A stretch of DNA of 64,000 bases from an uncultured Methanolobus sp. (GCF_963667555.1 NZ_OY763421.1:699562-763561), one strand, 5' to 3'; counted from the first letter of the stretch, positions 53,223 through 62,921 are shown. Notes: a model not told the origin generated them from the sequence alone. Numbers and translations: made by a program.

Positions 53223-53327
53223 TTAAAACCCAATCAGTGCTTTAGCTACAGTAAAAAGAACATATCCACCGACTAAAAGGATAAAGATTAGTCTTATAGC
53301 TTCTAAAGCATCATCTGCAGACACCAT
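53223..53327 (-). CDS. Single-helix membrane microprotein (34 residues)
   Basis: It reads MVSADDALEAIRLIFILLVGGYVLFTVAKALIGF: a short amphipathic start and one membrane helix. AAGGT is eight bases before the ATG. Its stop lies two bases before the ATG of the tethered nuclease-like gene, so the two are coupled. It might be a membrane partner or holdfast of that protein. Confidence 0.6.
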   Translation of the reverse strand: MVSADDALEAIRLIFILLVGGYVLFTVAKALIGF

Positions 53328-53420
53328 TAATAATTACCTTTCTATTTTATTATTTATATAATGAAAAGACATTATTACATCTACACATATAGTATTTTCT
53401 AAATTATCTGAGAAAAAATA

Positions 53421-53573
53421 TTATATTTTAAACTTTTTCCTGCCATCACCAGTCATTGATTTTCTGAAAGCACCTTGGGCTGTCTTGCATCCATTTAATT
53501 TAAAATCTAATGGATTTCCACAGTCTAATGGATTTCCACAGTCTAACGGATCTTTTGATTTTTTCTTAGCCAT
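53421..53573 (-). CDS. Small basic protein (50 residues) with repeated PLDCGN
   Basis: The peptide starts MAKKKSKDPLDCGNPLDCGN, then PLDFKLNGCKTAQGAFRKSM and a basic end. The PLDCGN units come from an 18-base tandem repeat (about 53500-53540). GGAAG lies at a suitable distance before the ATG. Three cysteines might bind metal. The family is unknown to me; a low-complexity ORF by chance is possible, but the ribosome-binding site and basic ends support a real gene. Confidence 0.5.
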   Translation of the reverse strand: MAKKKSKDPLDCGNPLDCGNPLDFKLNGCKTAQGAFRKSMTGDGRKKFKI

Positions 53574-53799
53574 AATTTTACACTTCCTTTATCGTTCATA
53601 TAGTTGGATTCATGATAAATATAAATACACATAATAAAAGTGCAAGCAACTATATAATAAATCACATTTAGCATTATTTGGCGAAGATTGTATAACTGTG
53701 TACGAAAATCGGAATTGCCTACATTCTACAAATTTATAAATGTGAAATTATTTGGACTTCGAAACGGAACAATGAGAAAGGGAAAATCCCCCTTTCCTC
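53574..53799. other. AT-rich gap, no gene seen
   Basis: Contains TATA-like sequence for the small basic protein and nothing else I can name. Confidence 0.4.
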
Positions 53800-56211
53800 T
53801 CAATCCTTCCCCATCCCCTTCTCAACCTCCAACACCTTAACCGCGATCTTCATCACAGAATCCGGGTTCAGCGAAATAGAATCTATTCCTTCCTTTACCA
53901 GAAACTCCGCAAACTCCGGGTAATCGCTGGGAGCCTGGCCGCAGAGACCGCTGTGCCTGTTGTTTCGCTTTGCGCCCTGCACAGCCATTGACACGATTTT
54001 CTTTACAGCTTCGTCTCGTTCATCGAAAGAGGATGCGAGGATCTCGGAATCACGGTCAACGCCGAGTGTCAGTTGTGTGAGGTCGTTGGAGCCGATGGAG
54101 AAGCCATCGAAGTACTGGCTGAACTCGTCTATGAGCAGGACGTTGCTCGGGATCTCGGTCATCATGTAGACCTGAAGGCCGTTCTCTCCCCTGACAAGTC
54201 CGTTCTTTTTCATCTCCTCAAGCACCTTTTTGGCTTCTTCGATTCTGCGGCAGAACGGGATCATAAGTATGAGGTTGGTCAGGCCCATCTCATCTCTCAC
54301 TTTTTTCATGGCCTTACACTCAAGAGCGAAGCCCTCACGGTAGCGTTCATCATAATAACGTGAAGCCCCTCTGAAACCTATCATAGGGTTGCTCTCCTCG
54401 AACTCAAAGTACTCGCCGCCGATAAGGCTCTCATACTCATTGGACTTGAAATCGCTCATACGTACAACCACAGGCTTCGGGTGGAATGCGGCTGCAATGG
54501 TAGCGACACCCTGTGAAAGTTTTCCCACGAAATAATCAGCCTTATTCTCATACCTGCCGGTAAGTTTCTCGATTTCTTCAAGCACTTTCTCATCCTCAAC
54601 CTTCTCAGGATGGATTAGCGCCATTGGATGCACCTTGATGTAGCTTGTGATAATGAACTCAAGTCTTGCCAGTCCGATGCCGTCATTCGGTATCATAGAC
54701 ATGGCAAATGCCTCCTCGGGATTTCCGAGATTCATCATGATCTCGGTCTTTGTCTTCTCCAGACCTTTCAGGTCAACAGTTTCAATATGGAACGGAAGAA
54801 TGCCATCATAAACTCTGCCTGCATCCCCTTCGGCACAGCTTACCGTAACATCCATCTCATCTCTCAGTTTTTCCGTTGCATCTCCTGCGCCTACAACAGC
54901 AGGGATACCAAGCTCACGACTTACAATAGCAGCATGGCATGTCCTGCCTCCTTTATTGGTAATAATGGCTGCAGCCTTCTTCATCACCGGTTCCCAGTCC
55001 GGTGTGGTAGTATCGGCAACCAGTATCTCCCCGGCCTTAAACTCATCAAGCCTGGAAACATCGGGAATTACGTGAACCTTTCCGGCAGCTATCTTAGAAC
55101 CAACACTTCTTCCGGTAACAAGGACATCAGCGCTCTTATCCAGATAATAGGTCTCAAGAACATCCTTTCTCTTCTGGGACTGTACGGTCTCCGGTCTTGC
55201 CTGGACTATGAACAGTTCCCCGCTTTCACCATCCTTTGCCCATTCAACATCCATAGGCATGTGATGGCCTCTCTTCCGGGAATAATGCTCCTCAATGGTC
55301 ATGGCGAACTTTGCCAGTTGCAGAACCTCATCATCCAATATACAATACTTCTTCCGGTCAGCCTCCGGCACATCAACATTACGGGTGAGCACTCTGGAAT
55401 CCCCGCGTCCGTAGATCATCTTTATTTCCTTGCTGCCTTTCTTCTTCTTGATAATAGGCCTGAAACCCTCTTTCAGTGTCGGCTTGAAAACATAGAACTC
55501 ATCCGGGTTGACAAGTCCCTGTACCACGTTCTCTCCAAGTCCGTAGGCTCCCGTAATGAACACAACATTCTCAAAACCGGACTCAGTATCTATTGTGAAT
55601 ATAACACCACTGGCTGCAAGGTCAGAACGAACCATTTTCATGACGCCGATGGAAAGCCCTACCTTAAAGTTGTCAAAACCGTTATTCACCCTGTATGAGA
55701 TCGCCCTGTCGGTGAAAAGCGATGCAAAACACCTGTTACAGGCATCCTTGAGTGAGTGATAACCATGCACGTTCAGGTAGGTTTCCTGCTGTCCTGCAAA
55801 GGATGCATTTGGCAGGTCTTCGGCCGTTGCTGAACTGCGAACTGCGACATCGGTATCCTCACCGTACTGCTCACAAAGCTTATCATAAGCAGCCTTGATC
55901 TCTTCCCACAGGTCATCAGGAATTCCGGCATCAAGCACAAGGTTCCTTGCCTTCTTTCCTCTTTTTGCAAGGTCTGTGACATCCTCGATATCAAGTCCCT
56001 CAAGTGTCATTTTAAGTTCTTCAAGCACACCTGCTGAATTCAATACATGCCAGTATGCATCCGCAGTAATGGCGAAGCCATTCGGTATCTTGATATCCTT
56101 GTCGGTCAGTTCCCTGTACATTTCACCGAGGGAAGCGTTCTTTCCGCCCACGGATGGTATGTCGTCAATTGTAATTTCCTCAAACCATCTAATGAATTTA
56201 CTACCTGTCAT
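53800..56211 (-). CDS. ppsA: Phosphoenolpyruvate synthase
   Basis: PpsA converts pyruvate, ATP and water to phosphoenolpyruvate, AMP and phosphate, the entry to gluconeogenesis in methanogens growing on C1 compounds or acetate. The 803-residue protein has the ATP-grasp N-terminal domain (VGGKNASLGEMYREL, RSSATAEDLPNASFAGQQETYLNV). The phosphohistidine domain is at GGRTCHAAIVSRELGIPAVVGAG, with the catalytic His after Cys, and the C-terminal PEP-binding barrel has GFRGASRYYDERYREGFALECKA and FSIGSNDLTQLTLGVDRDS. The length is normal. It is monocistronic, and its promoter lies in the gap with MITE copy 4. Confidence 0.96.
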   Translation of the reverse strand: MTGSKFIRWFEEITIDDIPSVGGKNASLGEMYRELTDKDIKIPNGFAITADAYWHVLNSAGVLEELKMTLEGLDIEDVTDLAKRGKKARNLVLDAGIPDDLWEEIKAAYDKLCEQYGEDTDVAVRSSATAEDLPNASFAGQQETYLNVHGYHSLKDACNRCFASLFTDRAISYRVNNGFDNFKVGLSIGVMKMVRSDLAASGVIFTIDTESGFENVVFITGAYGLGENVVQGLVNPDEFYVFKPTLKEGFRPIIKKKKGSKEIKMIYGRGDSRVLTRNVDVPEADRKKYCILDDEVLQLAKFAMTIEEHYSRKRGHHMPMDVEWAKDGESGELFIVQARPETVQSQKRKDVLETYYLDKSADVLVTGRSVGSKIAAGKVHVIPDVSRLDEFKAGEILVADTTTPDWEPVMKKAAAIITNKGGRTCHAAIVSRELGIPAVVGAGDATEKLRDEMDVTVSCAEGDAGRVYDGILPFHIETVDLKGLEKTKTEIMMNLGNPEEAFAMSMIPNDGIGLARLEFIITSYIKVHPMALIHPEKVEDEKVLEEIEKLTGRYENKADYFVGKLSQGVATIAAAFHPKPVVVRMSDFKSNEYESLIGGEYFEFEESNPMIGFRGASRYYDERYREGFALECKAMKKVRDEMGLTNLILMIPFCRRIEEAKKVLEEMKKNGLVRGENGLQVYMMTEIPSNVLLIDEFSQYFDGFSIGSNDLTQLTLGVDRDSEILASSFDERDEAVKKIVSMAVQGAKRNNRHSGLCGQAPSDYPEFAEFLVKEGIDSISLNPDSVMKIAVKVLEVEKGMGKD

Positions 56212-56297
56212 AATATGCCCACTCTCCTCCTGATTTTTTTAAAGTGTATGTATTATTGTGTTTGAACAGTATTAATATCTGTGGGCGATAAAAAGAA

Positions 56298-56617
56298 GGT
56301 TCTGTAGAAATCCTGTTTATGTGACTGATACAGTCTTTGCCTATTTTAGTTCCACCACAAAAATTAGCAATATAAAAACAAAGTAACCATCCGTCGAAGG
56401 CGGCACATTCCAATGATACTTACAGAAGATCACTCATCAGATGAATACATTATACAGACAATTCTACCAAAGGCCCCGAGTAAAGTATTCTATGGTATTA
56501 TATGCAGATTTTGTTACTTGTTCTTATGGTAAAGCGCCGGCTTCGCCGGACCCTTCGGGATCATTCAAGTTATCCCTAATTTGCGACAAATCATAATGGT
56601 AGGATCTCTACATAGCC
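56298..56617 (+). mobile_element. MITE-like dispersed repeat, copy 4 (full length)
   Basis: This 320-bp element lies between the divergent ppsA and fen genes. The left end GGTTCTGTAGAAATCCT and the right end (reverse complement GGCTATGTAGAGATCCT) match at 14 of 17 positions. It contains CGTCGAAGGCGG near 56392 and the CCGGCTTCGCCGG plus CCCTTCGGG pair near 56536-56560. It has A-rich sequence on both sides, so a target duplication cannot be judged. The other parts of the 56212-56737 gap are promoter regions for the two flanking genes. Confidence 0.82.
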
Positions 56618-56737
56618 AAAAAAAACTCACTATTTATGCTCACCATTTATGCAATAATACTATAAACCAGAATGCCAATTGAACGGCAGGTCACAATCAA
56701 TTAAACCAAATTCTGTAGCAAAATTCAGGAGCATACC

Positions 56738-57763
56738 ATGGGCACACAGATAGGCACACTACTCACCAAAAACCCGATAACCTACGAGGAACTTTCAGGA
56801 AAAGTAATAGCAATAGATGCATACAACACGATATACCAGTTCCTCAGTGCCATTCGCCAGCGTGACGGCTCAATGCTCACTGATTCCTTAGGTAATCCAG
56901 TATCTCATATCACAGGTCTTTTTTCAAGAACCAGCAGGCTCAGGGAAGCAAATATCAAACCTGTTTTCGTTTTTGACGGCAAACCGCCGGAGATGAAAAA
57001 GGATACTCTTGAAAAGCGTAAGGAATGCAAAGAAAATGCCGCTCTTAATTATGAGATCGCAAAGGATGAAGGCAACCTTGAGGATATGAAAAAATATGCC
57101 CAGGCAACATCCCGGATAACTCCGCAGATCCTTGACGAATCTAAAAGACTGCTTGAACTCATGGGAATCCCATGGATGCAGGCAGAATCCGAAGCGGAGG
57201 CTCAGGCTTCCTATATGGCTTCCCGTGGAGATGTGGATTATGTAGGCTCACAGGATTATGATGTTTTCCTTTTCGGAGCCGAGAATGTCATTCGCAATCT
57301 TGGAAGTACAGGAAAGCGAAAGTTACCCGGACAGAAGAAGTACGTTACAAAAACTCCCGAACACATCTCACTTTCTTCCAGTCTTGAAGAACTGGAACTA
57401 AGCCGTGAGCAGTTGATCGACCTTGCAATCTGCATCGGTACTGATTTTAATGAAGGTATGCACCGTGTGGGTGCAAAGACAGCCCTGAAACTCATCAAAA
57501 AACACGGTGATATCGATACCATAATCAGAGAAGAGGATAAGGATATCCGTGCATGTGCTTCGCTTGAAGAGATAAGGGAATTCTTCATGAATCCTCCTGT
57601 TACAGAGGATTACAGTTTCAAGTGGAAAAAACCTGATTCAGACTCATTGTTTGATTATCTTGTAAACGACAGGGATTTCTCTGAGAATCAGGTATTGAAG
57701 AATATTCAGGTATTGGAAGAGAGGGCTGCTTCTGAGTGCCAGTCTTGTTTGGGTGATTGGTGA
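56738..57763 (+). CDS. fen: Flap endonuclease FEN-1
   Basis: FEN-1 removes 5' flaps during Okazaki-fragment processing and repair. The 341-residue protein has the N-terminal nuclease block with IAIDAYNTIYQFLSAIRQ and PVFVFDGKPPEMK, and the internal block with QAESEAEAQASYMASRGDVDYVGSQDYD that holds the metal-binding acids. A helix-hairpin-helix follows (GVHRVGAKTALKLIKKHG-like). The C-terminal PCNA-binding motif is present but shortened: it ends QSCLGDW and stops, one aromatic residue short of the usual Q-x-x-L-x-x-W-F. Confidence 0.95.
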   Translation: MGTQIGTLLTKNPITYEELSGKVIAIDAYNTIYQFLSAIRQRDGSMLTDSLGNPVSHITGLFSRTSRLREANIKPVFVFDGKPPEMKKDTLEKRKECKENAALNYEIAKDEGNLEDMKKYAQATSRITPQILDESKRLLELMGIPWMQAESEAEAQASYMASRGDVDYVGSQDYDVFLFGAENVIRNLGSTGKRKLPGQKKYVTKTPEHISLSSSLEELELSREQLIDLAICIGTDFNEGMHRVGAKTALKLIKKHGDIDTIIREEDKDIRACASLEEIREFFMNPPVTEDYSFKWKKPDSDSLFDYLVNDRDFSENQVLKNIQVLEERAASECQSCLGDW

Positions 57764-58060
57764 AGCAAACAGGGAGATTATTTAAAAAGGTAATTCTTCT
57801 TAATAACTTAAGATTGCCTTATTTTTGTTTTTTATACTCATTTACTTACATATTTGCCATTCATGTGGGTGGGTCGATTACAGGTATATCCATAAATCCT
57901 GCAAGGTCAATTGGCTTTTCATTTTTCAACTAAGACTTATGATTTTTGGTTTTTGAGTGGAAATCGGAAAGATTATAAGATACCTGAATTATGGAATATT
58001 ATAGGGATTATTCCTACGATTGAGTGGTTGTAATTCGGGGTATAATGACTGCAACTCGAA

Positions 58061-59044
58061 GTGATATTCTTGAAAGAACTTAAGAGCATTATCAGGAATA
58101 TTTTACTAATTGTATTGGCATGTTCAATTTGCATAACGGTTATACTAATTGCTCTGACTTATCCTGACTATCACAATACAATGACGGAGAAACAAAAGCA
58201 GCTGCTCACTGACAGCAATATTTTGCAAACAGAGTACGGAGATATTGAATATGCTTTAAAGGGAGAAGGGACACCTGTATTAATGATACATGGAGCAGGC
58301 GGTGGTTATGATCAGGGTCTCTGGTTGGGAAAAGTGTTTTTCGGGGACGATCATAAGTTCATCTCAGTTTCACGATATGGATATCTTCGATCAAACATTC
58401 CGGACAATGCTTCGGTAAAGATGCAATCTGAAGCTTACAAGCCTCTCCTGGACAGTTTAGGCGTAGACAAAGTAATTGTTGTTGGTGTTTCGGCAGGAGG
58501 GCCGTCAGCCACTCAGTTTGCCAATGATTATCCAGACAGATGCTCGGAATTGATATTGATATCTGCTGTAAGTATGGGTCCGGCACCAGATGATAAAGCC
58601 CCGTTCTATGTTGGAATTATTCATACTATCCAGCAGTCTGATTATGGATACTGGCTTGTTACAAGATTCTTCCAGCCTGCAATTCTGGAATTGATGGGAA
58701 TACCCACAGACGTATATGATACATTCAATCCGGAGCAAAGAGAGTTGGCACAAGAAATGCTTGATGTAATGCATCCAATGTCCCAAAGGTATGAAGGCAC
58801 TATTAATGATGAAAGAATGATTAGATCATATATTGTGCCTGCAGAGAATGTAAGTTCACCAACATTGATCATCCACGCAAAAGATGATGTGCTGGTAAGT
58901 TACAAACATGCAGAAAATGCCCACAGTAAAATAGACCACTCACAATTGGTTCTATATGATACCGGTGGACATGGAATGTTGTCTCAAATGGACAGTACTA
59001 GATTGCTTATTATTGATTTTTTGAATGAATCCTCTTCTAACTAA
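58061..59044 (+). CDS. Membrane-anchored alpha/beta hydrolase
   Basis: This 327-residue protein has an N-terminal membrane helix (about 10-32) and an alpha/beta-hydrolase domain facing outside. The nucleophile elbow is GVSAGG (Ser at about 146), the oxyanion part is MIHGAGGGYDQ, the acid is the Asp of HAKDDVLV (about 273), and the base is the His of TGGHGML (about 302). It is probably an esterase or peptidase of unknown substrate. The start is a GTG at 58061. The gap before it (57764-58060) has no gene. It converges with hcp. Confidence 0.83.
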   Translation: MIFLKELKSIIRNILLIVLACSICITVILIALTYPDYHNTMTEKQKQLLTDSNILQTEYGDIEYALKGEGTPVLMIHGAGGGYDQGLWLGKVFFGDDHKFISVSRYGYLRSNIPDNASVKMQSEAYKPLLDSLGVDKVIVVGVSAGGPSATQFANDYPDRCSELILISAVSMGPAPDDKAPFYVGIIHTIQQSDYGYWLVTRFFQPAILELMGIPTDVYDTFNPEQRELAQEMLDVMHPMSQRYEGTINDERMIRSYIVPAENVSSPTLIIHAKDDVLVSYKHAENAHSKIDHSQLVLYDTGGHGMLSQMDSTRLLIIDFLNESSSN

Positions 59045-59072
59045 TGTCTCCTGTTACATTAACAGTTGAGTT

Positions 59073-60692
59073 TCATTTTAAAAGTCTCTCCATATCTTCT
59101 TCAACAGTGGTATTGGGTGTTATGTTGAACTTCTCCACCAGTACTTTGAGGACATTCGGTGATACAAAGGCCGGAAGTCTCGGGCCAAGTGTAATGTTCT
59201 GTATCTCAAGTCTCAGAAGGGTGAGCAATACAAGGACTGCTTTTTGTTCGTACCATGCGATATTGTATGATATGGGTGCCTCATTAACATCGGTGTATCC
59301 AAGTCTTGCCATAAGTCCTTGTGCAATAACGATAAGTGAGAATGAATCGTTGCACTGTCCTGCATCTAATACTCTTGGAATTCCATCAATATCTCCAAGG
59401 TTAAGTTTGTTGTAGCGGTATTTTGCACATCCTGCAGTTAGAATGACAGTATCTTTGGGCAATGCCTCGGCAAAATCCGTGTAGTATTGCCTGTCCTTGT
59501 GACGTCCGTCACAGCCTGCCATGACAATGAACTTCTTTATCTTTCCGGTTTTGACAGCAGCGACTATCTTGTCTGCATTGGATAACACGGAGTTGTAAGC
59601 AAAACCTCCCATGATGGTACCTTCTTCCAGTTGGATCGGAGCTTCGCAGGTCTTTGCCTGCTCGATGAGAGCAGAGAAATCTTTCTGGCCCTTTTCAGCT
59701 ATGATGTGTGTGGCACCGTCATAACCCACTGAACCTGTGGTGTATAACCTGCCAATATAGCTCTCCCTTGGTGGGATTATGCAGTTGCTTGTCAGCAATA
59801 TTGGTCCGTTGAAACTCTCGAATTCCTGTTTCTGGTGCCACCATGAACCACCATAGTTGCCTACCAGATGTTCATATTTCTTAAATTCAGGATATGAGTT
59901 TGCAGGGAGCATCTCGCCATGAGTATAGACATCAACACCGGTTCCTTCTGTCTGGTCCAGTAGTTGTTTCAGGTCCTTCAGGTCATGACCGCTTACGAGA
60001 ATTCCGGGATTCCCTCTTGTTCCGATATTTACCTGTGTTGGTTCCGGGTTTCCGAATTCGGTTGTGTTCACCCTGTCAAGGTCTGCCATCACATCAAAAC
60101 CTTTTTCCCCGCATTTCAGTACCAGTGACACGAGATCCTTATCGGTCAGGCTGTCATCTGTGGTTGCCACAAGTCCCTCTTCAATAAATGAATTGACCTT
60201 TCTATTGATATTACCAAGCATCATGGCATGGTGTGCATATGCTGCCATTCCTTTGATGCCAAAGATCAACAGTTCCCTTAATGACCGGATGTCTTCATTC
60301 TCTGTTGCAAGTATGCCTGTATTCCTGTCACTGAGGTTCTCGGGGGTCAATGTTGCGATCTCTGGCAGGTCGCTCTCATCAAGTGCGTTGTTGTCCAGAA
60401 GTTTCTGCCTGATATCACTCTGTATTCTGAATCCCCTGTCAATACGTTCCTGGATTCCACTCGCTCTGAAATCGGTATTCGTTATGGTTGAGAACAGTGC
60501 ATCAAGCATAAAGTCATCAGTGCTATTTTCAGATATCTTTGCCTTTCTTGCTTTCTGGTTGTAGAATGCAATGCTCTTAAGCAAATAGATAAGATCATCC
60601 TGAAGGTCTGCAACATCTCCTTTCTTACCGCACATGCCGTTCTTTGTGCAGCCTTCCCCGTTCATTGTTTCTTCACACTGGTAGCAGAACAT
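59073..60692 (-). CDS. hcp: Hydroxylamine reductase / hybrid cluster protein
   Basis: Hcp holds a [4Fe-4S] (or [2Fe-2S]) cluster and the Fe-S-O hybrid cluster. It reduces hydroxylamine in vitro and NO in vivo, thus serving nitrosative-stress defence. The 539-residue protein starts [26 protein letters not shown], with the four N-terminal cysteines in class I spacing. Hybrid-cluster ligands follow in [30 protein letters not shown] and LDAGQCNDS. It is full-length, not the short class III form. It is divergent from the CDGSH gene with 190 bases between. Confidence 0.93.
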   Translation of the reverse strand: MFCYQCEETMNGEGCTKNGMCGKKGDVADLQDDLIYLLKSIAFYNQKARKAKISENSTDDFMLDALFSTITNTDFRASGIQERIDRGFRIQSDIRQKLLDNNALDESDLPEIATLTPENLSDRNTGILATENEDIRSLRELLIFGIKGMAAYAHHAMMLGNINRKVNSFIEEGLVATTDDSLTDKDLVSLVLKCGEKGFDVMADLDRVNTTEFGNPEPTQVNIGTRGNPGILVSGHDLKDLKQLLDQTEGTGVDVYTHGEMLPANSYPEFKKYEHLVGNYGGSWWHQKQEFESFNGPILLTSNCIIPPRESYIGRLYTTGSVGYDGATHIIAEKGQKDFSALIEQAKTCEAPIQLEEGTIMGGFAYNSVLSNADKIVAAVKTGKIKKFIVMAGCDGRHKDRQYYTDFAEALPKDTVILTAGCAKYRYNKLNLGDIDGIPRVLDAGQCNDSFSLIVIAQGLMARLGYTDVNEAPISYNIAWYEQKAVLVLLTLLRLEIQNITLGPRLPAFVSPNVLKVLVEKFNITPNTTVEEDMERLLK

Positions 60693-60888
60693 TTTATCAC
60701 CATTTTATGTATGTTTTTCAGATGTATCTATAACCTGTGGTTGATGGGGATTTTAGGACAATTGGGAGTATTTTATGTAAAAGTGACCAATACCGTTTCC
60801 TGTTTTTTGTCGCTCCCGTCACAATAGATGTACCCTGCAAAAATTAGAAATCCCATGCACACAGATTTAACTTTACAGAGGTGTGCAA

Positions 60889-61524
60889 GTGGATAAAGAG
60901 CTCAGACCTTCGATAAAAGTATCAAAAAATGGTCCGTACATTGCTAAAGATGTTAAAACACTCAGGAACTCAAAGGGTGTTTTGATTGAGACAAAACCCG
61001 TAATGACACTTTGTAGGTGTGGAGGGTCAGCGAATATGCCATTCTGTGATGGAACACATGCAAAGATCGGTTTTTCCGGGGAAAAAGAAGAAGACCGTGT
61101 TCCTGACAAAATGGAGACTTATGTTGGAAAAAATATCAGCATCCATCGTAACAGAGGTGTATGTTGCCATGTAGGTTACTGTGTTCACAACCTGCCTGCG
61201 GTTTTTGAAAGGGGCAGGGATCCATGGGCAGAACCGGATGCTGCAGATCCGGAAGATGTCGCAGCTCTTATCAGGTCATGTCCGTCCGGTGCATTGAGTT
61301 ATACAATCAACGGGGAATTGCATAAGGAGTACTTGGAAGAACCGGAGATTTCGATTCAGAAAGACGGACCTTACAATGTAACAGGGATAGAACTTAACGA
61401 TCCCGATGGCTCAGTACCCGAGACACAGGACCATTATTCCCTTTGCAGATGTGGAGCATCCAAAAATAAACCATTCTGTGACGGCAGTCACTACAATGTT
61501 GAATTCAGGGATGAGAAGAATTAA
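60889..61524 (+). CDS. CDGSH-Fer4_19-CDGSH iron-sulfur protein
   Basis: This 211-residue protein has three Fe-S modules. A first CDGSH (mitoNEET-like) motif, CRCGGSANMPFCDGTH, is at about 43-58. A central divergent 4Fe-4S (DUF1271/Fer4_19) domain with CCHVGYCVHNLPAVF ... SCPSGAL lies at about 90-145. A second CDGSH motif, CRCGASKNKPFCDGSH, is near 185-200. CDGSH clusters transfer electrons or clusters and are redox- and NO-sensitive, which suits the divergent hcp neighbour. The GTG at 60889 has GAGGTG five bases upstream; a GTG at 60883 is in frame and adds two residues. Confidence 0.87.
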   Translation: MDKELRPSIKVSKNGPYIAKDVKTLRNSKGVLIETKPVMTLCRCGGSANMPFCDGTHAKIGFSGEKEEDRVPDKMETYVGKNISIHRNRGVCCHVGYCVHNLPAVFERGRDPWAEPDAADPEDVAALIRSCPSGALSYTINGELHKEYLEEPEISIQKDGPYNVTGIELNDPDGSVPETQDHYSLCRCGASKNKPFCDGSHYNVEFRDEKN

Positions 61525-61560
61525 GTCAACTTGATCTACACCTATCAGAGAGTTATCATC

Positions 61561-62424
61561 ATGAAAATACGCGAGCTTATCAGTCAGTATTGCAGCAGTA
61601 CTGAGAAAAAAGGGAACGGAATCACCATTTATACTATCGGTGTTCCTGAACCCATAGAGACACCCGAACTGTTCACTTATCTTGATTACCTGTCCGAGGA
61701 ACCTTTCAGAAAGATCTGGGCCAGCGATGCTTACAGGATGATAGCAACAGAGATAGATGGCAAATTAACTGTCTACGAACACGTGAGGATGGCAAACTAC
61801 AGGATACAGCTTAATGACCTTCAGGAAAAGTATGAAATGCACAAGGAGGCAGACCTGACAGAACTTGCTGATGCTTTTGCATTTGCTGTTGGTGCACACA
61901 ATAACACTATGAGGAAGTCCGGTACTCTGTATATATCGCATCCAATGGATGTAGCATCCACACTTCTCAAAGAGAATGCGCCTCTTGAACTTGTTATGGC
62001 AGGATTGCTCCATGACGTTGTTGAAGACACAGATGTTGATATTGAAACAATATCAAAGAAATACGGCAGGCAAGTTGCTGATTACGTGAACGCTGTTACC
62101 GAACCCGAAGAGCTCAGGCAGCCTGTCACCGGTAACAAAGCACAGACCTGGAAGCAGCGAAAGGAACACACCATAAGTGAAATAAAAAATGCTGACCGGG
62201 AGGTCAAACTTCTCTCATGTGCGGACAAGCTTGCAAATATCAGGGACCTCATCAGCGAACTAAAGATGGAAGGAGAAGGCTTCTGGGACGAGTTCAACGC
62301 ACCAAAGAAAGAACAGGAATGGTACTACCGCTCTATGCTGGAAGCTTTCGCTACGGGTCCGCAGAATATTGTAGAAACCCGCAGCTATCTTGAGTTTAAG
62401 GGATGTGTGGAGGAGCTGTTTTGA
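61561..62424 (+). CDS. SpoT-like HD-domain phosphohydrolase without synthetase
   Basis: This 287-residue protein has an N-terminal domain of about 90 residues of unknown type. The HD domain is like the hydrolase half of RelA/SpoT: GTLYISHPMDVASTLL, MAGLLHDVVEDTDVD (the HD pair) and YGRQVADYVNAVTEP, then KLLSCADKLANIRDLI. The RelA synthetase domain and TGS/ACT regions are absent. It may hydrolyse (p)ppGpp-like nucleotides or another phosphate ester. The start is the ATG at 61561 after an AT-rich leader; a longer frame from 61531 begins in the previous gene's trailer. Confidence 0.82.
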   Translation: MKIRELISQYCSSTEKKGNGITIYTIGVPEPIETPELFTYLDYLSEEPFRKIWASDAYRMIATEIDGKLTVYEHVRMANYRIQLNDLQEKYEMHKEADLTELADAFAFAVGAHNNTMRKSGTLYISHPMDVASTLLKENAPLELVMAGLLHDVVEDTDVDIETISKKYGRQVADYVNAVTEPEELRQPVTGNKAQTWKQRKEHTISEIKNADREVKLLSCADKLANIRDLISELKMEGEGFWDEFNAPKKEQEWYYRSMLEAFATGPQNIVETRSYLEFKGCVEELF

Positions 62425-62921
62425 GTTGTTATGTGTTCAGCATCCGGGGTATAGATTTGAGGGGAGATTGGAACACTTGAAAAGAAACATGCTTAGGCAG
62501 ATTCTGTAGTTTACTTTGGAAAGGAAGCCAAGGTTGAAATGCAGGATATTGAGAGCAATACTATTGAAATTAATCCGGATATTGAATTGATAAGGGAATT
62601 TACTCAACTTAATGACTGCTGATTTAGGTTAAAGATGAATATAATTCATAATAGAGATGTTTGAAGCAGCACCTTTTTATATGGTGCACACATTTATAAA
62701 AAAGAAAGTTTAAATTTTGGGTTTTGAGCTGTAAATGTAGTATGGATTTAACTTCTTTAATCCACTATGTTTTACTTAGATTTGTTTTTAAGCTATCTGT
62801 CTCGATGCGTATTTTTTCTTAATGTGGGTTTTAAAATCGAGATATAGTCAAAATAATAGTAAGAAAAATGGTAAAGTCTCAATAATCAACATTATGAGAG
62901 CTTTGCAGGTGGGGTTTTTTA
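62425..62921. other. Gap with coding remnant
   Basis: At about 62502-62622 a short open stretch ends EMQDIESNTIEINPDIELI and then reaches a stop, with no start or ribosome-binding site. This may be the remains of a gene. The rest, up to 62921, is AT-rich promoter-like sequence for the receiver gene, with no gene seen. Confidence 0.4.

Noticed and set aside
54628..55698. 356-codon open frame on the plus strand within ppsA
   Set aside because: ppsA on the other strand is complete and well conserved; this frame has no start context and no known motif.
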